From: an uncultured Prevotellaceae bacterium
GTDB taxonomy: Bacteria > Bacteroidota > Bacteroidia > Bacteroidales > Bacteroidaceae
Assembly: GCA_902774795.1 (NCBI GenBank)
Contig: CACYKA010000019.1
Location: 1-64,000, forward strand
Reading direction: 5' to 3'
DNA length: 64,000 nucleotides
A program made the position numbers and the translations under genes. Numbering within the stretch: position 1 is the first letter of the stretch; the number at the start of each line of letters is the position of its first letter. The notes under the pieces were generated by a model that saw nothing but the letters and a program-made list of their open reading frames with translations, ran no database searches and was not told where the DNA came from. Positions 28,273 through 37,092 of the stretch are shown here, piece by piece.

Positions 28273-28288
28273 TGGCACGTTTCATGCA
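28273..28288 (+). promoter_or_regulatory. Sigma-54-type promoter of the hsp20 gene
   Basis: TGGCACG is followed after four bases by ATGCA, so GG (28274-28275) and GC (28286-28287) are separated by exactly 10 bases, as sigma-54 promoters require. Two similar upstream sites ending in TTGTCACT (around 28219-28232 and 28249-28261) could bind an activator. No TAnnTTTG box is visible in this gap. Confidence 0.55.
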
Positions 28289-28372
28289 CTATTGTAAGTG
28301 AAGCCCGCAAGGACTCAAAAGCAATAAAAATAAAAGTTTAACCAAATAAAAATTCTGAAAGGAGATTTTATT

Positions 28373-28828
28373 ATGAACACTATGACAAGATTTAACAACG
28401 GTTTCTTCCCAACATTGATGAGTGACATGTTTTTTGACGACCTTATGCCAAAGGTCAAAGTAGCAAACCATAACACCCCGGCCATGAACGTTACTGAGAG
28501 CGAGAACAGCTACGACGTAGAGTTTGCGGCACCAGGAATGACAAAGGATGACTTTTCAATCCGTCTGACTGACGACAACCTCATGGAGGTAAAGATGGAG
28601 AAGAAGAGCAGCACCTCAGAAGGCAACGACAAGGAATGCGCTGAGAATCAGGGAACAAAATACCTGCGCAAGGAATTCAGCTATGAAACATATTGCCAGT
28701 CATTCACACTGCCCGACAACATCAATTACAACAACATCTCAGCCTCTATGACCGACGGCATCCTGCACATCACCCTGCCCAAGAAGAAAGAGGAACCCAA
28801 GCAGGACAAGATGATTGAGATTAAATAA
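28373..28828 (+). CDS. Small heat-shock protein, Hsp20/alpha-crystallin family
   Basis: The 151-residue protein has an N-terminal arm with FFPTLMSDMFFDDLM, an alpha-crystallin domain (residues 40-140: VEFAAPGMTKDDFSIRL, then GILHITLPKKKEE) and a short tail. It holds unfolded proteins in an aggregation-resistant state during stress. Unusually for this window the start is preceded by a strong Shine-Dalgarno sequence (AAAGGAG near 28356), suggesting high translation. A sigma-54-type promoter lies upstream and a terminator downstream. Confidence 0.92.
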   Translation: MNTMTRFNNGFFPTLMSDMFFDDLMPKVKVANHNTPAMNVTESENSYDVEFAAPGMTKDDFSIRLTDDNLMEVKMEKKSSTSEGNDKECAENQGTKYLRKEFSYETYCQSFTLPDNINYNNISASMTDGILHITLPKKKEEPKQDKMIEIK

Positions 28829-28852
28829 TCATAGGTTAAGGTATTAACAGAA

Positions 28853-28885
28853 GACCCCAGAAGCACCAAGCTCCTGGGGTTTTTC
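28853..28885 (+). terminator. Terminator of hsp20
   Basis: A stem formed by CCCCAG and CTGGGG is followed by a T-run 25-55 bases after the hsp20 stop codon. Confidence 0.75.
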
Positions 28886-28890
28886 GTATC

Positions 28891-28939
28891 TGTAAACTAT
28901 CAACTTTAAACTTTAAACTCTAAACTTTAAACTTTACAG
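28891..28939. repeat. Heptanucleotide array, TTTAAAC type
   Basis: Seven uninterrupted 7-bp units (TGTAAAC, TATCAAC, then TTTAAAC variants) run up to and over the stop codon of the arabinofuranosidase gene. Confidence 0.9.
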
Positions 28940-30943
28940 TTGATACTCCATCATCACCATCGTGTAAGGCTCTACGTCCAAAGAGAACTTCTTCTGAGCC
29001 TTGACGGTCTCCTTCGTAGGAGCGATAGGCTGCTTCTCGTAGTTGTTCTCGTCATCAGCCTTACCAGTGAGCACAGTCTTTACGACATTCTTCTTTATTG
29101 AGAAGCGGCTCAGGTCAATGTCTGCCGTCTTCTTTTCATCAGAAGCATTCACCAGTTTCACGTACAGCTTGCGAGTCTTTGCATTCAGAATAACACTCTG
29201 GCCATAGTGAACGCCAGCCTGAGGCTGCTCCACACCAGCAGCATCACCCTTGAACTGTACGCAGTCACCATAATAGTACTGTCCTGCTGACTGTCCGAAC
29301 ATCTGCTGAACATAGTAGCTGCATGTCAGGTATGAGCGCTCGTTGTCGAAGTAAATCATGTCTGGGTTCCAGCTTGTAGCATCCTTCTTTGCAAAGAGAG
29401 GAGCATATGAAGTCATGCATACAACGTCAGCGTTACGTTCTACGTGCAACAGGTACAGGCCCTCAGCCAGAGCGTCAATAAGCTTCTTGTCCTTTGCAGC
29501 ATATTCTCCCAGATAAACCTTTGTCTTGCGGTCGCGTGGGTAGCTGTCGTACTGACGCTTGTCAAGGAAGTAAGAATTTGGCTCATAGTAATGCTCGTCG
29601 ATGATTGGCATACCCAGCTCGTCTGCCAGTTTCCAGCCAGCCTCAAAATCAGGATTGCCAGGATGAGAACCAGGACCTGCCGTACCTACTATGACAATAT
29701 CAGGATAAGCCTTTGTCACGCGTTCATATATATATTTAAAGCGCTCGCAGAACTCCGGAGAGATTTTCTCCTCGTTACCGATACCCAGATACTTCAGGTT
29801 GAAAGGCTTTGGATGACCAGCGTCAGCACGCATCTTTGCCCATTTGTTTGTTGCAGGGTCGCCATTAGCCCACTCTATCAGGTCTATAGCCTCACTCACC
29901 CACTCGTCCATCTCTGACATTGGAACGACATCCTGAGCCTGAGTAGGCCACATATTCCAACCGCCATTCGCACCCTGACAGCTTACACCAGAAGGCAGGA
30001 TAGGTACAGGCTCCATACCCAGGTCCTCACAGAACTGGAAATACTCATAGAAGCCCAGTCCCATGCTCTGATGGTAGCCCCATGTATTCTTCAGTCCCTT
30101 ACGCTGCTCCTTTGGTCCGATAGTCGTCTTCCAACGATAAGTGTCCCAGAAACCATCACCGCCGCCATGTACCACGCATCCGCCAGGGAAGCGCATAAAC
30201 TTAGGCTGCAGGCCTTCCAGCGCCTGAGCCAGATCTTTACGCAGACCATGACCCTTATATGTATCCTGAGGCATCAGAGATACCATATCTACGTCAATAT
30301 CGCCTACGGTGAGTACGAGAATCTGCAGGGCAGCCTTCTTGCAGTCAGCGTTCGGCACAAGCACAGCATTATATTTCTGCCAGTTCTTAGCGTCAGCAGT
30401 TATGAAAGCCTCTGCCAGAAGCTTTGGGTCCTTACCCCAGCCCTGTGGCTCTACGAGGGCAATACGTATCTGCTTTGCCGGACCATAGTTACGCAGGAAT
30501 ACAGAGAAGTCATACATAGCACCGCCCTTAACGCTGATGCCGCTAAAACCTTCGTTCTCTATTCCGTAGCCCTTCCAGCCTTTGTAGTCAGAATATTCCT
30601 TCACACGCTCCGCATGCAGTCTCATGTAGGTAGGGTTGTAGGCGTGGATGCCATTATCCTTCCTTACATCCATAGTACCCAGTGAGTGACCTGGACGAAC
30701 CTGTTTCCATGCAGTTCCGGCTCCCCAACCGTCTCTCTCTGCAGGAGAAAATTCAAACGAGCCGTTCTGTATGAGCTCAGCATACAGGCCTCCGTCAGCA
30801 CTTGAGCTGATGTCCTCGAAGAATATTCCAAGAAATTCGTCACTAATAGCCTTACCACCCTTGGGGGCATTCATAGGTTTCTGGGCATTCAGCCCCAGCG
30901 TCGCTGCCAACAGCAGCACAACACAAGTTGTTAGTTTTCTCAT
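28934..30943 (-). CDS. Alpha-L-arabinofuranosidase, GH51 family
   Basis: GH51 enzymes remove arabinofuranose side chains from arabinoxylan, arabinan and arabinogalactan. The 669-residue protein has a signal peptide (1-20), an N-terminal carbohydrate-binding-like domain (residues 60-220), the catalytic barrel and a C-terminal beta domain. The acid/base glutamate is seen in LKYLGIGNEEK and the nucleophile in VYLGEYAAK. It is divergent from a sugar isomerase gene, which suggests release and catabolism of arabinose. The promoter TATCTTTG is at 31106-31113 on the minus strand. Confidence 0.9.
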   Translation of the reverse strand: MRKLTTCVVLLLAATLGLNAQKPMNAPKGGKAISDEFLGIFFEDISSSADGGLYAELIQNGSFEFSPAERDGWGAGTAWKQVRPGHSLGTMDVRKDNGIHAYNPTYMRLHAERVKEYSDYKGWKGYGIENEGFSGISVKGGAMYDFSVFLRNYGPAKQIRIALVEPQGWGKDPKLLAEAFITADAKNWQKYNAVLVPNADCKKAALQILVLTVGDIDVDMVSLMPQDTYKGHGLRKDLAQALEGLQPKFMRFPGGCVVHGGGDGFWDTYRWKTTIGPKEQRKGLKNTWGYHQSMGLGFYEYFQFCEDLGMEPVPILPSGVSCQGANGGWNMWPTQAQDVVPMSEMDEWVSEAIDLIEWANGDPATNKWAKMRADAGHPKPFNLKYLGIGNEEKISPEFCERFKYIYERVTKAYPDIVIVGTAGPGSHPGNPDFEAGWKLADELGMPIIDEHYYEPNSYFLDKRQYDSYPRDRKTKVYLGEYAAKDKKLIDALAEGLYLLHVERNADVVCMTSYAPLFAKKDATSWNPDMIYFDNERSYLTCSYYVQQMFGQSAGQYYYGDCVQFKGDAAGVEQPQAGVHYGQSVILNAKTRKLYVKLVNASDEKKTADIDLSRFSIKKNVVKTVLTGKADDENNYEKQPIAPTKETVKAQKKFSLDVEPYTMVMMEYQL

Positions 30944-30973
30944 AATACCTTTATTTATATATAATAGTTTTCA

Positions 30974-31097
30974 CCTTTGACCTTAGACCTTTGACCTTTG
31001 ACCTTAGACCTTTGACGGTAAACAGTAAACAGTAAACGGGACTCCGAGCTTGCTCGCCTGAGCACCTACGGAGCGCAAGAAACTGTAAACCGTCAAT
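30974..31097. repeat. Composite repeat: heptads plus GC-rich double-hairpin element (copy 2, inverted)
   Basis: Six CCTTTGA/CCTTAGA units and three CNGTAAA units (30974-31036) are followed by the 38-bp GC-rich element at 31039-31076. This is a perfect reverse complement of 24646-24683. Further heptads reach 31097. It sits in the leader region of the GH51 gene, between its promoter and start codon. Confidence 0.9.
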
Positions 31098-31234
31098 TTC
31101 GTTTGCAAAGATAAGGAAAAAAATTCTAACCCCCAAAATTTTCATCATTTTTCTCTCCGAATAAGAGACTAAACGCTTATTTTTACCAGCTACCTAAAAA
31201 ATATGTGAAAATTTCAACGAAATTAGCTCAGATG

Positions 31235-31266
31235 TTTGTTTGTTAAATAATAAAATTGTATCTTTG
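31235..31266 (+). promoter_or_regulatory. Promoter of the sugar isomerase gene
   Basis: TTTG (31235-31238) and TATCTTTG (31259-31266) are 20 bases apart, an excellent match to the Bacteroidetes promoter. This fits a strongly expressed gene. Confidence 0.75.
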
Positions 31267-31324
31267 CATCCACGAACCTATTGTTTTGTACAACATTATA
31301 TCTTACAAAATCAATTTAAAACAA

Positions 31325-32821
31325 ATGAACAACATTCCTAAAATTAAGATTGGAATCGTCGCTGTATCTCGCGACTGTTTCCCAGAGTCATTGGCTGTAA
31401 ACCGCCGCAAGGCCGTTATCGCTGAGTATGAAAAGAAGTTTGGTAAGGACGGCATCTATGAGTGTCCTATCTGCATTGTTGAGAGTGAGATTCACGCTCA
31501 GCAGGCTCTTGAGGACGTTAAGAAGGCCGGCTGTAACGCTCTGTGCGTATATCTTGGCAACTTCGGTCCTGAAATTTCTGAGACCATGATTGCTGACTGG
31601 TTCCAGGGTCCTACAATGTTCTGCGCTGCTGCTGAGGAGACTCAGGAGAACCTGATTGATGGTCGTGGTGACGCTTACTGCGGTATGCTGAATGCAAGCC
31701 AGGCACTCTCTCTGCGTAAGACTCGCGCTTACATTCCAGAAGAGCCAGTTGGTGATGCTGGTCAGTGCGCTGAGATGATTCACGAGTTCCTGCCTATCGC
31801 ACGCGCTATCGTGGGTCTGCAGAACCTGAAGATTATCAGCTTCGGTCCTCGTCCAAACAACTTCCTCGCTTGTAACGCTCCTATCCGCGCCCTCTATGAC
31901 CTCGACGTTGAGATTGAGGAGAACTCAGAGCTCGACCTGCTGGAGGCATTCCAGAAGCACGCTGGCGACCCACGCATCGACGCTGTTGTAGCTGATATGG
32001 CTAAGGAGCTCGGCGCAGGCAATAAGATTCCTCAGGTGCTGCCTAAGCTCGCTCAGTACGAGCTGACTCTGCTCGACTGGATTGAGGGTCACAAGGGCTC
32101 TCGTCAGTTTGTTGCTATGGCTAACAAGTGCTGGCCTGCATTCCAGACAATGTTCGGCTTCGTACCTTGCTATGTCAACAGCCGTCTGACCGCTCGCGGT
32201 ATTCCTGTAGCTTGTGAGGTTGATATCTATGGCGCACTGTCTGAGTACATCGGTACCTGCATCACTCAGGATGCTGTTACCCTGCTCGACATCAACAACT
32301 CTGTTCCTAGCGACATGTACGAGCAGAGCATCAAGGGCAAGAAGTTCGAGTGCGACAGCTATACCGACAAGGAAATCTTCATGGGCTTCCACTGTGGTAA
32401 CACTGCTTCTTCTAAGGTTTGCAGCTGCCAGATGTGCTTCCAGCGCATTATGGCCCGCGCTCTGCCAGTAGAGGTTACAAACGGCACACTCGAGGGCGAC
32501 CTCGTTCCTGGAAAGGCAACCGTATATCGTCTGCAGTCAACTGCCGACACCAAGCTCCGCGCTTACATCGCTCAGGGCGAGATTCTGCCAGTAGCTACAC
32601 GCTCATTCGGTTCTATCGGTATCTTCGGTATCAAGAACATGAGCCGCTTCTACCGTCACGTCCTCATCGAGAAGCACTACCCACACCACGCAGCTGTTAT
32701 GTTCGAGCACGCTGGTAAGTACCTGTGGGAGGTTCTGAAGTATATGGGCATCCCAGTTGAGGAGATTGACTACAACTTCCCGAAGGGAGACTACTATCCA
32801 ACAGAGAATCCATTCGCATAA
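31325..32821 (+). CDS. L-fucose/L-arabinose isomerase family protein
   Basis: Members interconvert aldose and ketose sugars using manganese. The 498-residue protein starts at the ATG at 31325; upstream codons belong to the leader. Likely metal ligands are E298 in CEVDIYGA, D322 in LLDINN and H356 in GFHCGN, matching the layout of the fucose isomerase fold. Codon choice is strikingly uniform (GCT, CGC/CGT, AAG), as in highly expressed genes. Its position opposite the arabinofuranosidase gene favours arabinose over fucose, but this is inference. Confidence 0.75.
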   Translation: MNNIPKIKIGIVAVSRDCFPESLAVNRRKAVIAEYEKKFGKDGIYECPICIVESEIHAQQALEDVKKAGCNALCVYLGNFGPEISETMIADWFQGPTMFCAAAEETQENLIDGRGDAYCGMLNASQALSLRKTRAYIPEEPVGDAGQCAEMIHEFLPIARAIVGLQNLKIISFGPRPNNFLACNAPIRALYDLDVEIEENSELDLLEAFQKHAGDPRIDAVVADMAKELGAGNKIPQVLPKLAQYELTLLDWIEGHKGSRQFVAMANKCWPAFQTMFGFVPCYVNSRLTARGIPVACEVDIYGALSEYIGTCITQDAVTLLDINNSVPSDMYEQSIKGKKFECDSYTDKEIFMGFHCGNTASSKVCSCQMCFQRIMARALPVEVTNGTLEGDLVPGKATVYRLQSTADTKLRAYIAQGEILPVATRSFGSIGIFGIKNMSRFYRHVLIEKHYPHHAAVMFEHAGKYLWEVLKYMGIPVEEIDYNFPKGDYYPTENPFA

Positions 32822-32827
32822 TAAAAA

Positions 32828-32858
32828 GAAACCCCGCCAGTTAATTGGCGGGGTTCTT
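32828..32858. terminator. Bidirectional terminator between isomerase and carboxylase genes
   Basis: A 10-bp GC-rich stem (32830-32839 with 32846-32855) with flanking A and T runs lies between the convergent stop codons. Confidence 0.9.
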
Positions 32859-32861
32859 TAT

Positions 32862-34313
32862 TTACAACGGCATATTGCCGTGTTTCTTCGGTGGATTGCT
32901 CTGGTTCTTGTTCCTGCACATCTCCAACGACTGTATGAGGCGTATGCGTGTGTCACAGGGTGAGATAATCTCGTCTATGTATCCCAAACGTGCGGCTGGC
33001 AGGGGATTGGCGAATTTCTCGCGATACTCCACAACCTTCTCCTTCTTCACCTCAGGCGTCTCTTTCCTGTAGAGGATATTACATGCACCCTCAGCACCCA
33101 TCACGGCAATCTCTGCCGTAGGATAGGCCAGATTGACATCGGCTCCTATGCACTTTGAATTCATCACGATATATGCACCGCCGTATGCCTTCCTCGTTAT
33201 CAGCGTCACCTTTGGCACCGTAGCCTCAGCAAAGGCATAGACAATCTTCGCACCGTGACGTATGATGCCGTGATGCTCCTGATCCACACCTGGCAGGAAT
33301 CCAGGCACGTCCTCAATGGCTACGAGAGGTATGTTGAAGCAGTCACAGAAGCGTATGAAGCGTGCGGCCTTGTCTGATGCATCAATATCCAGCGCACCAG
33401 CCAAATGATTGGGTTGATTAGCCACAAAACCCACCGTCCTGCCTGCCAGACGACCGAAGCCGATAACGATATTCTGGGCAAACTGCGGCTGAATCTCAAA
33501 GAAATACTGCTGGTCGCAGATAGGCTCTATGATATTACGGATGTCATACGGCATATTGGGGTCTGTAGGCACTACGTCGTCCAGCTCATGACAGACGCGC
33601 ATCACATCATCTGAAACGCCCTGAACAGGTGCATCCTCCATATTATTTGAAGGAATGAAGCCTATGAGCTCACGTATGGTGAGAAGTGTTTCTTCATCGT
33701 CCTTGCAGACAAAGTGTGACACACCGCTGACGCTGTTGTGGGTCATTGCACCGCCAAGGGTCTCCTTATCCACATTCTCATTGGTCACAGCCCTTACCAC
33801 ATCTGGACCGGTGACAAACATCTGACTCTGCTCGTTGACCATCAGAATGAAATCTGTCAATGCAGGAGAATAGCACGAACCGCCGGCACAGGGGCCCATG
33901 ATGGCAGAAATCTGAGGTATGACACCGCTTGCCATCACGTTGCGCTTAAAGATATGGGCAAAACCCGTCAGCGACTCTACACCTTCCTGAATGCGGGCAC
34001 CGCCAGAATCGTTGATGCCAATTATCGGAGCACCATTCTTCAGGGCAAGGTCTTGCACCTTAGCTATCTTCTGGGCATTAGCTGCACTCAGCGAACCGCC
34101 CATAACAGCAAAGTCGAAAGCATAGACAAAGACGATGCGGCCGTCAATCTTGCCATATCCGCTTATGACGCCGTCGCCGTCAACACGTTTCTTCTCCATT
34201 CCGAAGTCAGTACATCGATGCACCACATGCTTGTCCATCTCTACGAACGAGCCCTTGTCAAGCAATGTCTCTATTCTCTCCCTCGCCGTAAGTTTTTCCT
34301 TTATATTATTCAT
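32862..34313 (-). CDS. Acyl-CoA (propionyl-CoA) carboxylase carboxyltransferase subunit
   Basis: This subunit moves the carboxyl group from biotin to an acyl-CoA, most likely propionyl-CoA to methylmalonyl-CoA or the reverse. The true start is the ATG at 34313 (MNNIKEKLTARERIETLLD); the longer frame to 34409 is translated from repeat DNA. The 483 residues contain GGSLSAANAQKI, NDSGGARIQEGVESL and AVMGAEGACNILYRKE, typical of the PccB/MmdA family. It is last in an operon with a biotin carrier and a biotin carboxylase. That favours a carboxylase over the sodium-pumping decarboxylase, which would need a membrane subunit. Confidence 0.88.
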   Translation of the reverse strand: MNNIKEKLTARERIETLLDKGSFVEMDKHVVHRCTDFGMEKKRVDGDGVISGYGKIDGRIVFVYAFDFAVMGGSLSAANAQKIAKVQDLALKNGAPIIGINDSGGARIQEGVESLTGFAHIFKRNVMASGVIPQISAIMGPCAGGSCYSPALTDFILMVNEQSQMFVTGPDVVRAVTNENVDKETLGGAMTHNSVSGVSHFVCKDDEETLLTIRELIGFIPSNNMEDAPVQGVSDDVMRVCHELDDVVPTDPNMPYDIRNIIEPICDQQYFFEIQPQFAQNIVIGFGRLAGRTVGFVANQPNHLAGALDIDASDKAARFIRFCDCFNIPLVAIEDVPGFLPGVDQEHHGIIRHGAKIVYAFAEATVPKVTLITRKAYGGAYIVMNSKCIGADVNLAYPTAEIAVMGAEGACNILYRKETPEVKKEKVVEYREKFANPLPAARLGYIDEIISPCDTRIRLIQSLEMCRNKNQSNPPKKHGNMPL

Positions 34314-34318
34314 AATTA

Positions 34319-34504
34319 GTTTTCTGTTTAACGTTTCTTGCGCTCCGTAGGTGCTCAGGCGTTTCTGTCCCCCGCGAAACGGGGGAACCGAAGGGGGTGT
34401 AAAGACCATTGACCAAGCTCGGAGTCCTGTTTACAGTTTTCTTTAACCGATAACCGTTAACCGTTAACCGCTAACCGCTAACCGCTAACCGCTAACCGTT
34501 ATTC
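34319..34504. repeat. Composite repeat with interrupted GC-rich element (copy 3)
   Basis: The order matches copy 1: three GTTTNNN heptads, the GC element (34340-34360 and 34415-34427), GTTTACA and GTTTTCT-like heptads, then a long run of GNTAACC heptads (34442-34497). Here the four bases GAGC inside the element are replaced by 54 bp (34361-34414) carrying its own CCCCCG/CGGGGG hairpin. The array runs into the stop codon of the biotin carrier gene. Confidence 0.88.
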
Positions 34505-35013
34505 AACTCCAGCTTAGCAAGCACGGCATTCGCCATTACGCTCTCGCCTTCTTTCACGATGACCTCCTTGATGGTGCAGTCTTCTGCCACCTTATAGTTC
34601 GACATCATCTTCATTGCCTCCATAGTTAGCACGCTGTCACCAGCCTTCAGCTTGTCGCCAGGCTTCACAAAGACCTTCACAATCTTACATGGCATAGGGG
34701 CTGTAATGACATCGGGCTGCACGCCTCCCATGCTGTTCTTGTTTTTGCGCATACGCATATACTTGGCCTGTGAGTCGAGCATATTGATGTCATATACTGA
34801 ATAGTTCAGATTTACGCGATAATGTCTGTTATCGTTCTCGCGTGTCAGTTCCGCATTGTAAGAAATGCCCTTATGTATTAGTGAGCACACATTATCCTCA
34901 AGCATGCAGACATCAACGTCATACACCTTTCCGTCCAGTGCCACCTTCACGTGGTTGCCCTCCTTGCTCAGCAAGGTCGCCTCCATCATTTTGTTTCCTA
35001 CCTGTATTTCCAC
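34492..35013 (-). CDS. Biotin carboxyl carrier protein of the acyl-CoA carboxylase
   Basis: The 173-residue protein carries the biotin that shuttles carboxyl groups between the two catalytic subunits. The C-terminal biotinyl domain (residues 100-170) has the biotinylation motif EAMKM, whose lysine is modified, and the usual PMPCKIVKVFVKPGD lead-in. The N-terminal 90 residues are a linker-like beta region. The last three codons are encoded by a heptad array. It lies between the carboxyltransferase and carboxylase genes of the same operon. Confidence 0.88.
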   Translation of the reverse strand: MEIQVGNKMMEATLLSKEGNHVKVALDGKVYDVDVCMLEDNVCSLIHKGISYNAELTRENDNRHYRVNLNYSVYDINMLDSQAKYMRMRKNKNSMGGVQPDVITAPMPCKIVKVFVKPGDKLKAGDSVLTMEAMKMMSNYKVAEDCTIKEVIVKEGESVMANAVLAKLELNNG

Positions 35014-35021
35014 TTTTTAAA

Positions 35022-35091
35022 TTGAAAATTGAAAATTGAGAATTGAAAATTTTTCTTTAACCTATAACCGCTAACCGCTAACCGCTAACCT
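35022..35091. repeat. Heptanucleotide array between the carrier and carboxylase genes
   Basis: Ten 7-bp units: four TTGAAAA type, a TTTTTCT unit and five NTAACCN type. They fill almost the entire gap, which is otherwise within a single operon. Confidence 0.9.
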
Positions 35092-35094
35092 TTA

Positions 35095-36609
35095 CTACAC
35101 TCTCAACACGCCTTTCTGAAGTCCGAAGGCACGCCATCTGCTGAGGGCAGAGTTTCCAGCATCGGCATTCTGTGGCTTATTCTCCTCGACGTTCATCAAG
35201 TAGTCTATGTATGCCGCAATAACAGCCATAGGCTCTGCGTCATTCATGAATCCCTCGCGAGGCTTCAGGCGCTCCTGATTACGCTCTATGAAATGAGTGT
35301 TATAGTTGCCATTCTTGAAATCAGGCACATCGATGATGCGACGCAGATAGCGGATGTTCGTAGTCAGTCCCGTTATCTTATATTCATATAGCACACGGCG
35401 CATACGCTCTATGGCATATTCACGTGTCACAGCCCATACGATGAGCTTTCCTATCATAGGGTCATATTGCATTGGTATCTCATATCCGCTATAGCAATGA
35501 GAATCCACACGTGTACCGATACCCTGGGGAACAGTCAGCTGCTGTATCACTCCTGGCGAAGGCAAGAAGTCGTGGTCGGTATCCTCAGCACATATACGGC
35601 ATTCTATTGCATGTCCGTGCTGTCTCAAATCCTCCTGACGGAATCTTAACTGCTGACCGTCAGCAATGCGAATCTGTTCCTTCACGAGGTCAACGCCTAC
35701 AACCTCTTCTGTTATGGGATGCTCCACCTGAAGACGAGTATTCATCTCAAGGAAGTAGAAATGATGATATTTATCCACGAGGAACTCTATGGTGCCTGCG
35801 CCGACATAGTTCACTGCCTTTGCAGCCGCTACGGCTTTGGCGCCCATCTCCATACGCAGGTTGTAATCAATGAATGGCGAGGGCGACTCCTCAACAATCT
35901 TCTGGTGGCGACGCTGTACAGAGCATTCGCGGTCGTAGAGGTGTACGACATTACCGAACTGGTCACCCAGAATCTGGAATTCTATATGATGCGGCTCTTC
36001 AACAAATTTCTCGATATACACCGTATCGTCGCCGAATCCGGATATTGCCTCACCTCTGGCAGCTTCGTACATTTCGGCAACGTCCTCCTCTCTTGTTATG
36101 AGACGCATGCCTTTTCCGCCACCGCCCATCGAGGCCTTCAGCATCACGGGGAAGCCAATCTCCTTTGCCACCTTCAGGGCTTCTTCTGCACTCTGAAGCG
36201 GCTTTTCCGTACCAGGCACTACAGGCACGCCTGCTTCTTTCATCTTCTTGCGGGCACTTATCTTGTCGCCCATAGTCTCCATCGTCTCCGGATGCGGACC
36301 GATGAATATTATCCCTTCTGCCTCGCAACGGCGTGCGAACTCGGCATTCTCGCTGAGAAAACCATAACCAGGATGGATGGCATCCACATTATGTTTCTTT
36401 GCTGCCTCAATAATATGGTCGATATTCAGGTAGCTGTCACTGCTCGCTGCACCTCCGATGCATTCTGCCTCGTTAGCGAACAGTACATGGCGTGACGTGC
36501 GGTCGGCTGTACTATATACAGCAACGCTCCTGATACCCATCTCATAGCAGCTGCGCATCACGCGCAGGGCTATCTCACCACGATTTGCAATTAAAATCTT
36601 CTTAATCAT
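35095..36609 (-). CDS. Biotin carboxylase subunit of the acyl-CoA carboxylase
   Basis: This ATP-grasp enzyme charges biotin with bicarbonate. The start is the ATG at 36609 (MIKKILIANRGEIALRVMRS); upstream codons to 36651 lie in the leader. The 504 residues contain MLKASMGGGGKGMRL (glycine-rich ATP loop), EMNTRLQVEHPITEEV (metal and bicarbonate site) and the FIEKFVEEPHHIEFQ segment of this family. It heads the three-gene operon and lies behind a cobalamin riboswitch. That links the carboxylase to B12-dependent methylmalonyl-CoA metabolism. Confidence 0.9.
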   Translation of the reverse strand: MIKKILIANRGEIALRVMRSCYEMGIRSVAVYSTADRTSRHVLFANEAECIGGAASSDSYLNIDHIIEAAKKHNVDAIHPGYGFLSENAEFARRCEAEGIIFIGPHPETMETMGDKISARKKMKEAGVPVVPGTEKPLQSAEEALKVAKEIGFPVMLKASMGGGGKGMRLITREEDVAEMYEAARGEAISGFGDDTVYIEKFVEEPHHIEFQILGDQFGNVVHLYDRECSVQRRHQKIVEESPSPFIDYNLRMEMGAKAVAAAKAVNYVGAGTIEFLVDKYHHFYFLEMNTRLQVEHPITEEVVGVDLVKEQIRIADGQQLRFRQEDLRQHGHAIECRICAEDTDHDFLPSPGVIQQLTVPQGIGTRVDSHCYSGYEIPMQYDPMIGKLIVWAVTREYAIERMRRVLYEYKITGLTTNIRYLRRIIDVPDFKNGNYNTHFIERNQERLKPREGFMNDAEPMAVIAAYIDYLMNVEENKPQNADAGNSALSRWRAFGLQKGVLRV

Positions 36610-36686
36610 ACCAATAAAATTTTTAGTTTTACATTGCACGTTATCCCGCATGCACGTATCTACCCTTTTCTGAAAGGATACAACTG

Positions 36687-36888
36687 GCAGGTCTTCTGAC
36701 TTATCCTAAGAGGTTTCATCCGGCCTTCCCAACTATTCGCAAAGCGTCATCTCGACACTTTACAGTCAGTGGCTCTATGGATGTCCTGAAGAAAGGACTC
36801 ACAGCATCGGGTAATGTCGCAGAATCTCACTGCATTCCCGTCTTAGCCTGACGCACTGCTCGCTCACGCAACAGTGGCAGGAACCAAT
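36687..36888 (-). promoter_or_regulatory. Cobalamin riboswitch
   Basis: On the minus strand the conserved blocks appear in order: GACGGGAATGCAGTGAGATTC, CATTACCCGATGCTGTGAGTC, the B12 box GAGCCACTG, TGGGAAGGCCGGATGAAAC and finally TAAGTCAGAAGACCTGCC. It ends about 78 bases before the start codon of the biotin carboxylase gene, which it should control. Known switches of this class repress on adenosylcobalamin binding, but here the direction of control is not evident from sequence. Confidence 0.9.
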
Positions 36889-36895
36889 TGCGGGT

Positions 36896-36903
36896 GCAAA
36901 GGT
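36896..36903 (-). promoter_or_regulatory. -7 box in front of the cobalamin riboswitch
   Basis: TACCTTTG on the minus strand followed by GCACCC, placing transcription start at about 36889, directly before the riboswitch. Confidence 0.7.
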
Positions 36904-36984
36904 ATAAAAAAAATGGGACAAACGAGCAAAAAATAGATTTTTTTTGTATATTTGCAGCACAAATCTAAATTACATTATTATATA

Positions 36985-37092
36985 ATGAAAAAGGTAATAC
37001 TGCTGTTCATTGCTCTTTGGGGTGTGATTTCCGGAGGAATCAACACACAGTCCTCCATTGCCGCAGTGATGAATATCTGGCTGACGAGCTGA
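36985..37092 (+). pseudogene. Truncated secreted-protein gene fused to a repeat fragment
   Basis: A promoter (TATATTTG, 36947-36954) and a start codon are followed by 22 codons of a clear signal peptide (MKKVILLFIALWGVISGG). At 37052 the reading frame runs into a 70-bp sequence identical to 38622-38691 and stops after 35 codons. The promoter and signal peptide therefore belong to a gene whose body was lost by recombination. Confidence 0.7.

Noticed and set aside
34314-34409. N-terminal extension of the carboxyltransferase
   Set aside because: The extra 32 codons are translated from the composite repeat and its insertion. The family start is the ATG at 34313.
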